Source: Oxalobacteraceae bacterium (lineage in GTDB: Bacteria; Pseudomonadota; Gammaproteobacteria; Burkholderiales; Burkholderiaceae_D). Taken from it: a stretch of 64,000 bases of DNA. Shown here piece by piece: positions 58,550 through 64,000 of the stretch. The stretch is from NCBI GenBank assembly GCA_947374865.1, contig CANCDR010000009.1, forward strand, positions 1 through 64,000. The letters run 5' to 3'. The first letter of the stretch is position 1. Each line of letters opens with the position of its first letter. Under the pieces are notes generated by a model that worked only from the letters and a program-made list of their open reading frames with translations, had not been told where the DNA came from and did not search any database. Both the position numbers and the translations under genes were made by a program.

Positions 58550-58571
58550 CATCTTTATTAATGCAGCAAAT

Positions 58572-59363
58572 TTATTTAGCGAAGGGCGACAGCAGCGGCA
58601 CCATTTGCGCAAATATTTTTGGGTTTGCGGCGATACATTCAGCTTGATGCAGATAGTCTGATTCGCCGCGCAGATTACCGACGATGCCGCCCGATTCTGT
58701 CACCAGCAAGGCGCCGGCGGCCATGTCCCACGGCTTGAGGCCTTTTTCAAAAAAGCCATCCAGACGGCCGCAGGCGACATAGGCCAGATCCAGCGCGGCT
58801 GCGCCGGGTCGACGCAGACCGGACGATTTTTCCGACATCACGCGAAACATCTGCATATAGTCATCTAACTGATCTGGCGCGCCATTAAAGCCGGTACCGA
58901 TCAAGCCATCGGCCAGACGATCACGCTTGGTGACACGAATACGTTTGTCGTTCAGGTAGGCGCCGGCGCCTTTGGTGGCAGCGAACAGTTCATTGCGGTT
59001 TGGATCATAGACTACCGCCTGAGTAGTTTGTCCACGCTGCTGCAAGGCGATCGAGACGCAGTATTGTGGGAAGCCATGAATAAAATTGGTGGTGCCGTCG
59101 AGCGGATCGATAATCCAGACGAACTCATTTTCGTCGTGCAGATTACTGGATGCGCCAGACTCTTCAGCCAGAAACGCATGGCTGGGGTAAGCTTTGTGCA
59201 GGATCTCGATAATCGCTGCTTCGGCAGCTTGATCGACATCGGTGACGAAATCATTATGCCGTTTTTCAGTGACGGTGACGCGATCGAGATCGAACGAAGC
59301 GCGATTGATGACAGACGCGGCGCGGCGAGCGGCTTTAATCGCCGTATTGAGCATGGGATGCAT
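58572..59363 (-). CDS. suhB: Inositol-1-monophosphatase family protein SuhB
   Basis: A 263-residue Mg-dependent phosphatase. Metal and phosphate motifs are visible: 'FLAEESG', '[18 protein letters not shown]' (motif A) and '[16 protein letters not shown]' (motif B). In E. coli SuhB also associates with RNA polymerase in rRNA antitermination; whether this homologue does is not shown. ATG 59363 has GGA upstream and matches the family start '[15 protein letters not shown]'; the 40-residue upstream extension is not credible. Divergent from trmJ. Confidence 0.94.
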   Translation of the reverse strand: MHPMLNTAIKAARRAASVINRASFDLDRVTVTEKRHNDFVTDVDQAAEAAIIEILHKAYPSHAFLAEESGASSNLHDENEFVWIIDPLDGTTNFIHGFPQYCVSIALQQRGQTTQAVVYDPNRNELFAATKGAGAYLNDKRIRVTKRDRLADGLIGTGFNGAPDQLDDYMQMFRVMSEKSSGLRRPGAAALDLAYVACGRLDGFFEKGLKPWDMAAGALLVTESGGIVGNLRGESDYLHQAECIAANPKIFAQMVPLLSPFAK

Positions 59364-59510
59364 AATGGTTCCGTTAAAATGACGTCCTCCGGCCAGAAAC
59401 GGCGCAGAGATCCGACAAAAATGCGTTAATGAGCGATGCGGCGTCATCAAAACAAGGCCGCTGGTGAACGCGCCCCGATTCAATTAACCGCTTTAATGGC
59501 GCTATTTTAA

Positions 59511-60410
59511 ATGATTCAGCACGAAAATCGTACTTCCCTTTTTGATCGACTGCGCTTTGTGCTGGTCGGCACCAGCCGCGCCGGCAATGTCGGTGCGGCT
59601 GCGCGCGCCATGAAGACCATGGGATTTTCCGATCTGGTATTGGTCAGCCCGCGTTATCCGGATGTCTTGCAAGACCCTGAGGCGATCGCCTTTGCCAGCG
59701 GTGCGCAATCTATTTTAGATTCTGCGCGCATTGTGGATTCCATCGAAGAAGCGCTGGCGGATTGCCATTATGTGGCGGCCGTGTCGGCTCGTCTGCGCGA
59801 ATTTTCACCGCCTTTGATGAGTCCGCGCAGGTTGGGGGCGACCCTGGTGCAGGGGCAGCAGCAGGCCGCACTCCTGTTTGGTAATGAGCGCTATGGCTTG
59901 CCGAACGAGGCAGTCGAGAAGTGCAATGTGCTGATTAATATTCCCGCCAATCCGGACTATTCCTCGCTCAATCTGGCGCAGGCGCTGATGGTACTGGCGT
60001 ATGAATGCCGGGTAGCGGCCTTGGAGGAGGGGGAGAGTGAGGGCCTTAAACTGACGGCCGCAAATCCTGCGACGGCTTCGCCGATCGGCTTTCAAGGCCA
60101 GTCGGCCAGTCAGGCGCAAATCGAGGGGATGTATGCGCATTTGGAGCAGGCGCTCATCAAGATTGATTTTCTCGATCCGCAGAGTCCGAAAAAACTTATG
60201 CCACGCTTAAAACGCCTGTTTTCACGTACCCAGCTTGAAACCGAGGAGGTCAATATTCTGCGCGGGATCGCCAAGCAGATACTCGATACCTCGTCAGGGA
60301 AGGTGGACGCATCCAATGCGGCAAAAAATCGCGTAGTAAGTAGTGCCGCAGGTAGCGCAGCCAGTAGTGCCGCCGATATTGCAGCAAATAATCCAGCAAA
60401 TAAAACCTAA
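59511..60410 (+). CDS. trmJ: tRNA (cytidine/uridine-2'-O-)-methyltransferase TrmJ
   Basis: A SPOUT-class methyltransferase of 299 residues that 2'-O-methylates position 32 of tRNAs. Motif 1 is '[20 protein letters not shown]', motif 2 '[20 protein letters not shown]' and motif 3 '[22 protein letters not shown]' (in part). The family core ends near residue 255. The last 40 residues are a low-complexity Ala/Ser/Asn tail with degenerate repeats. Its stop overlaps the convergent lexA stop by four bases. Confidence 0.93.
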   Translation: MIQHENRTSLFDRLRFVLVGTSRAGNVGAAARAMKTMGFSDLVLVSPRYPDVLQDPEAIAFASGAQSILDSARIVDSIEEALADCHYVAAVSARLREFSPPLMSPRRLGATLVQGQQQAALLFGNERYGLPNEAVEKCNVLINIPANPDYSSLNLAQALMVLAYECRVAALEEGESEGLKLTAANPATASPIGFQGQSASQAQIEGMYAHLEQALIKIDFLDPQSPKKLMPRLKRLFSRTQLETEEVNILRGIAKQILDTSSGKVDASNAAKNRVVSSAAGSAASSAADIAANNPANKT

Positions 60411-61063
60411 TTCCAGGATCGCAGCAATCCGACCGCCAGCCCCTCCAGCGCAAAATCATCGTGCTCGCCGACTTCAATGATCTTGAAATCCGGATTTTCA
60501 GGTAAGAGTTCAATCACGGCACCCGTCTTGCGGTAACGCTTGACGGTGACGTCGTCGCCGAGACGGGCAATGACGATCTGGCCGTTTCGGGCGTGATCGG
60601 ATTTTTTGACGGCCAGTAAATCACCATCCAGAATGCCAGCGTCGCGCATCGACATGCCGCGCACCTTGAGCAGATAATCGGGGGCGGCAGAGAACATGCT
60701 CGGGTCAACGGTGTAGCTTCGCTCGATGTGTTCTTGCGCAAGAATCGGTGAGCCGGCAGCAACGCGACCGACTAATGGCAGACTCATTTGCAATAAGGCC
60801 GGATGGGGCAGGGTCATCTGGTCCAGCGGGCGGCGCGGGGCGCTGCCTTCCATGTCGCGCAGGCGAATGCCGCGTGAAGTACCCGGTGAGATATCGATCG
60901 CGCCTTTGCGCGCCAGGGCTTGCAGATGCTCCTCGGCCGCATTGGCGGAGCGAAAGCCCAGTTCGGTAGCGATCTCGGCGCGGGTCGGCGGAAAGCCGGT
61001 GTTACGGATCGCGTCGCGGATCAGATTGAGAATTTGTTCCTGGCGGGCGGTGAGCTTAATCAT
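60407..61063 (-). CDS. lexA: SOS repressor LexA
   Basis: A 218-residue repressor of the SOS regulon. The N-terminal winged helix begins '[19 protein letters not shown]' and includes '[20 protein letters not shown]'. The self-cleavage Ala-Gly bond is in '[13 protein letters not shown]', the catalytic Ser in '[15 protein letters not shown]' and the Lys in '[16 protein letters not shown]'. ATG 61063 is the canonical start. Two SOS boxes lie 15-47 bases upstream, so it is autoregulated. Convergent with trmJ with a four-base overlap. Confidence 0.98.
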   Translation of the reverse strand: MIKLTARQEQILNLIRDAIRNTGFPPTRAEIATELGFRSANAAEEHLQALARKGAIDISPGTSRGIRLRDMEGSAPRRPLDQMTLPHPALLQMSLPLVGRVAAGSPILAQEHIERSYTVDPSMFSAAPDYLLKVRGMSMRDAGILDGDLLAVKKSDHARNGQIVIARLGDDVTVKRYRKTGAVIELLPENPDFKIIEVGEHDDFALEGLAVGLLRSWN

Positions 61064-61077
61064 GACGAGCACTTTCA

Positions 61078-61110
61078 CTGTGTATGCGAACAGTCTGTAA
61101 TTTTATACAG
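61078..61110 (-). promoter_or_regulatory. Tandem LexA (SOS) boxes
   Basis: Two sites fit CTGT-N8-ACAG: 61078-61093 (CTGTGTATGCGAACAG) and 61095-61110 (CTGTAATTTTATACAG), centred 17 bases apart. They lie just upstream of lexA and over its likely -10 (TATAAA or TAAAAT region on the minus strand). Confidence 0.92.
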
Positions 61111-61201
61111 TATTTCTCATAACGCAAGCGAAATCCGCAAGCCCAGCCTTGTGTGATGCGCGCATCTCAAGCCGTCGGCCGGACGTGCAGGCTTGAAATC
61201 A

Positions 61202-61230
61202 TTGAACTATTTCGCCTTTCGCGGTATAGT
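61202..61230 (+). promoter_or_regulatory. Promoter of the rpsF operon
   Basis: -35 TTGAAC (61202-61207), a 17-base spacer and -10 TATAGT (61225-61230). The transcript would have a leader of about 70 bases before rpsF, containing a small hairpin CGCC-N6-GGCG near 61264-61277. Confidence 0.75.
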
Positions 61231-61305
61231 TGCGGGCTTTTCCTCTTCCCACACTCGTCTTGACGCCGAGGTGGGCGATTATCCATCCGACCAAAAGGAG
61301 ATTAC

Positions 61306-61674
61306 ATGCGTCATTATGAAATCGTATTTATCGTACATCCAGATCAAAGCGAGCAAGTGCCCGCCATGATCGAACGTTACAAAGGCATCGTCACGACCCG
61401 TGGCGGCCAAGTGCACCGTGTAGAAGATTGGGGTCGTCGTCAGATGGCTTACCTGATCCAGAAACTGGCAAAAGCACATTATGTTTGCCTCAATATCGAA
61501 TGCGACGGCGAAACGCTGGCGGAAATCGAAACAGGCTTCAAGTTTAACGACGCCGTTTTGCGTCACCTGACCGTGAAAATGAAGAAAGCAGAAACTGCTC
61601 CTTCGCCAATGATGAAAACTGTGCAGAAAGAAGACGCTGCCAAGTCTCATCGTAGCGAGGCGCCTGCTGCGTAA
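61306..61674 (+). CDS. rpsF: 30S ribosomal protein S6
   Basis: S6, 122 residues, binds S18 on the platform of the small subunit. The start '[20 protein letters not shown]' and '[19 protein letters not shown]' are typical. The tail beyond residue 100 is charged and variable. AAGGAG precedes the ATG. The leader hairpin with a CCG followed by GG-rich bases may be the known S6:S18 autoregulatory site, which I cannot confirm. Confidence 0.98.
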   Translation: MRHYEIVFIVHPDQSEQVPAMIERYKGIVTTRGGQVHRVEDWGRRQMAYLIQKLAKAHYVCLNIECDGETLAEIETGFKFNDAVLRHLTVKMKKAETAPSPMMKTVQKEDAAKSHRSEAPAA

Positions 61675-61692
61675 TTTGCCCAGTCCAGGAGC

Positions 61693-61986
61693 GTGAACCA
61701 GTTTCAGCTAGTAGCATGCATTGCGGAGCGCGACATACTGCGCTATACCCCGGCAGGTCTGCCGATCGTGACAGCAAAATTGCTGCACAGTTCGCAACAG
61801 ACCGAAGCCGGCATCGTAAGGCAGATTGAATTCGATATTCCCGCGCTGGCAGCAGGCGAGATTGCCGGAAAATTCAATCACGCAGCGCTAGGCGAAATAT
61901 TCCAGTTCACCGGTTTTCTGGCCCGCAAAAGTCGCAATAGCAGAACTTTGGTATTTCACATATTACATATTGAGAGCAAGGCCTAG
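61693..61986 (+). CDS. priB: Primosomal replication protein N (PriB)
   Basis: A 97-residue single OB-fold protein that helps PriA restart stalled replication forks. The core '[19 protein letters not shown]' and '[20 protein letters not shown]'-like segment (here [20 protein letters not shown]) fit the family. The start is GTG 61693, with AGGAG very close (61687-61691). Placement between rpsF and rpsR is the classical one. Confidence 0.93.
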   Translation: MNQFQLVACIAERDILRYTPAGLPIVTAKLLHSSQQTEAGIVRQIEFDIPALAAGEIAGKFNHAALGEIFQFTGFLARKSRNSRTLVFHILHIESKA

Positions 61987-62012
61987 CCTTCTCAGACACA
62001 CAGGAGCCTCAC

Positions 62013-62297
62013 ATGGCATTCGGTAAAAAGTTCGATAAAAGCAAGCTCAAGCAAAAACGTCAACAGCAAAATCCTCTGTTCAAGCGTAAGAAGTTTTGCC
62101 GCTTCACAGCAATGCATGTTGCCCAGGTTGATTACAAGGACGTCGATACGCTGAAAGACTTCGTTCAGGAAAATGGCAAGATCATGCCAGCACGTCTGAC
62201 CGGTACTAAGGCGATCTATCAGCGGCAAGTTGATACGGCAATCAAGCGTGCGCGTTTCCTCGCGCTGCTGCCGTACACGGACCTGCACCACGCGTAA
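62013..62297 (+). CDS. rpsR: 30S ribosomal protein S18
   Basis: S18, 94 residues, partner of S6. A basic N-terminus precedes 'KKFCRFTA', then '[20 protein letters not shown]' and '[20 protein letters not shown]'. AGGAG is six bases or so before the ATG. It is the third gene of the operon. Confidence 0.98.
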   Translation: MAFGKKFDKSKLKQKRQQQNPLFKRKKFCRFTAMHVAQVDYKDVDTLKDFVQENGKIMPARLTGTKAIYQRQVDTAIKRARFLALLPYTDLHHA

Positions 62298-62331
62298 TTG
62301 ATGACTGTTACAGTCAAATCTGGAGAAAAAA

Positions 62332-62784
62332 ATGCAAATTATTCTGTTAGAAAAAGTCGTTAATCTCGGCAATCTTGGTGAAGTCGTTCGCGTTAAAGAT
62401 GGTTACGCGCGTAATTTTCTGATCCCACAACGTATGGCTCGCCGTGCTACAACATCCGCTGTCGCGGAATTTGAAGCCAAGCGTGCTGATCTCGAAAAAG
62501 CCGCCGCCGCTAAACTGGCAGCAGCGCAGGCGCAGGGCGAAAAGCTCAGCGGTCTGACTGTGCAGATCTCGCAAAAATCAGGCGTTGACGGTCGTTTGTT
62601 TGGTTCGGTCACGAACCATGACATCGCCGAAGCACTGACCAAGCAAGGCTTCCCAATCGAAAAAGCGCAAGTCCGCATGCCACTCGGCCCGTTAAAGGTC
62701 GCCGGCGACCACGCTGTCTCCGTTGCTTTGCATACGGACGTGCTGGTAGATGTAACGATCAGTGTATTGGGCGACCATTCATAA
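62332..62784 (+). CDS. rplI: 50S ribosomal protein L9
   Basis: L9, 150 residues. The N-terminal domain is '[20 protein letters not shown]' with '[16 protein letters not shown]'; a long central helix and a C-terminal RNA-binding domain ('[14 protein letters not shown]') follow. GGAG lies just before the ATG. It ends the operon, followed by a strong terminator. Confidence 0.98.
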   Translation: MQIILLEKVVNLGNLGEVVRVKDGYARNFLIPQRMARRATTSAVAEFEAKRADLEKAAAAKLAAAQAQGEKLSGLTVQISQKSGVDGRLFGSVTNHDIAEALTKQGFPIEKAQVRMPLGPLKVAGDHAVSVALHTDVLVDVTISVLGDHS

Positions 62785-62799
62785 TCGTTAGACGCTAAA

Positions 62800-62829
62800 G
62801 AAAAAGACCGCTGATGCGGTCTTTTTTTT
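62800..62829 (+). terminator. Intrinsic terminator of the rpsF operon
   Basis: AAAAAGACCGC pairs with GCGGTCTTTTT around a TGAT loop, then more T. The flanking A- and T-runs make it bidirectional, so it can also end the convergent efflux gene. Confidence 0.95.
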
Positions 62830-62848
62830 GTCCTGAGGTTTGCGAGAA

Positions 62849-64000
62849 TTAATGCCCGGCGGGTGCCGCCAGTATTTTTCTTGGTTTCGTCATCCAGACC
62901 ATCCCGGCCATGGCAAAAAAGGCGAACGCCGAGTAGAGGAAAAATTGATTTGTTGCCAGCATAACGCTCTGTGCAGACACCAATCTTTCTACCGCTCCCA
63001 TGGCCTGATCAGCGGACATGCCCGTGGCCTGGAGCGTGGCCAGGTAGTCATTGCTGGCGTTGGAATAGCGATTGACGTTATTGGCGAGATAGGCGTGGTG
63101 GGTGTTGCTCATGTCTTCCCAGACGGTCACGCTGATCGCAGTGCCCATCGCGGCGCCCAAGGTGCGCAGAAAATTCGACAGCCCGGAGGCCGCGGCCATG
63201 CGGTCTGGCGCAATGTTCGACATCATCAATGACTGGATCGGCAGATAGAAGCAGGCCATACCAATTCCCTGAACAATGCGCGGATTCACGATGCCCCAAA
63301 AATCGATATCGAGCGTCATGAAACCATTCCACAGCGATACCAGACCAAGAACCAAGAAGCCAAACGACGAGAAGGCGCGCAGATTAATCTTGGTGATGTT
63401 TCTGCCCAAAATAGGCGCTAGAATCAGGGAGAAAATGCCGCTCGGTGCCAAGGCCATTCCCGCCTGTGAGGAGGTATAACCCATCACCGATTGCAGCCAT
63501 AAAGGCAGCACCACGACCGAGCCAAAATAGGTCATGAAGCCGATCGACAGCAGCATCACGCCGTAGCGAAAATTGATGTCTTCGAACAGATGCAGCTCAA
63601 CGATCGGATGCTTGGAAGTCAGTACCCAGGGAATGAAGAAGCTGAGCGCGACGACGGCAGTGACGGCCAAAGTAATGATCATGCCGGAGGCGAACCAGTC
63701 ATTATCTTTACCGATTTCCAGCATCAGCTGCAGGCTGCCAATTCCCACGACCATCAGAATCAGTCCGACCACATCGAGCGGCACTTTGACTCTGGGTGAA
63801 TCGCGTTTGCGCATCAGGCTCCAGATGGTGGAGGCGCCAAACAAGCCGATCGGAATATTGATGAGGAAAATCCATGACCAGTGATAGTTATCGCTAATAT
63901 AGCCGCCTAACAAGGGGCCGCAAATGGGCGCTAAAATCACCGTCATGGCCCACAGACCGAGCGCTGCGCCACGTTTCTCAGGCGGGAAGGATCGCACCAG
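62849..64000 (-). CDS. DHA2-family MFS efflux permease, EmrB type (5' end beyond window)
   Basis: The C-terminal 384 residues of a 14-helix drug:proton antiporter of the EmrB/QacA subfamily. The reading frame is open through the window edge, so the first 120 or so residues are missing. Seen here are the motif C region 'VILAPICGPLLGGYISD', 'WSWIFLINIPIGLFG', and ten or so hydrophobic segments up to 'FFLYSAFAFFAMAGMVWM'. Such pumps normally pair with an EmrA-type adaptor, which would lie outside the window. A GTG at 63997 is internal, not a start. Confidence 0.93.
   Translation of the reverse strand: MVRSFPPEKRGAALGLWAMTVILAPICGPLLGGYISDNYHWSWIFLINIPIGLFGASTIWSLMRKRDSPRVKVPLDVVGLILMVVGIGSLQLMLEIGKDNDWFASGMIITLAVTAVVALSFFIPWVLTSKHPIVELHLFEDINFRYGVMLLSIGFMTYFGSVVVLPLWLQSVMGYTSSQAGMALAPSGIFSLILAPILGRNITKINLRAFSSFGFLVLGLVSLWNGFMTLDIDFWGIVNPRIVQGIGMACFYLPIQSLMMSNIAPDRMAAASGLSNFLRTLGAAMGTAISVTVWEDMSNTHHAYLANNVNRYSNASNDYLATLQATGMSADQAMGAVERLVSAQSVMLATNQFFLYSAFAFFAMAGMVWMTKPRKILAAPAGH

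Overview
This is a bacterial chromosome segment, dense in housekeeping genes. Gene content and order (iscRSUA-hscBA-fdx; lysS-prfB-recJ-rpfE-like; pyrG-kdsA-eno-ftsB; lolC-lolD-tatD-comEC; dapA-bamC; rpsF-priB-rpsR-rplI) point to a betaproteobacterium of the order Burkholderiales. An Oxalobacteraceae member such as an Undibacterium or Herminiimonas relative is my inference from synteny and moderate GC content; no search was run.

Layout. Positions 1-930 hold an inverted-repeat element and a Phd/YefM-ParE-type toxin-antitoxin pair, followed by tRNA-Asn. Positions 1241-9050 carry an aromatic/aspartate aminotransferase, uvrB, a uracil-DNA-glycosylase-like protein that lacks the catalytic Asp, an HSL-type esterase, an SDR enzyme and a SulP anion transporter. 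Positions 9112-14547 are the Isc iron-sulfur cluster operon with a recognisable IscR-type operator. Positions 14544-20081 (minus) are lysS, prfB (with its programmed frameshift), recJ and an rpfE-like gene. Positions 20145-24610 hold a LysR/DODA-type dioxygenase divergent pair, a YceI protein, a flavin monooxygenase and a small hypothetical gene. Positions 24796-30964 are lolC-lolD-tatD-comEC and a hydrolase. Positions 31201-35600 are pyrG-kdsA-eno-ftsB. Positions 35643-40732 hold hslO, a gamma-carbonic-anhydrase-like gene, a DUF455 gene, an acyl-CoA synthetase and a hydrolase.

Positions 41033-42226 are a foreign-looking AT-rich island: one orphan membrane-protein gene flanked by a 95-bp direct repeat, the second copy being the frameshifted start of a lost paralogue. 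Positions 42352-49765 return to core genes (a YciV-type PHP phosphoesterase, htpX, yciO, a site-2 protease, trpS, dapA, bamC, a metallo-beta-lactamase-fold gene). Positions 49801-51710 hold a Fic AMPylase-family gene with a winged-helix-like N-terminus, preceded by a 24-bp iteron array. Positions 51790-61063 carry a small Ala/Pro lipoprotein, a RoxA-type oxygenase, slyD, mutS, rhlE, suhB, trmJ and lexA (two SOS boxes). Positions 61202-62829 are the rpsF-priB-rpsR-rplI operon, and a truncated DHA2-family efflux gene runs off the right end.

The most unusual genome-wide signal is a set of unrelated short tandem repeats (periods 10, 11, 14 and 15 bp) lying on or just after the stop codons of four genes. 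In each the repeat unit carries a stop codon. Where the period is not a multiple of three, successive units place stops in all three frames. Two intrinsic terminators sitting directly upstream of start codons (hscB, yciO), the iteron-controlled Fic gene and the orphan gene with its decayed paralogue are the other features worth following.
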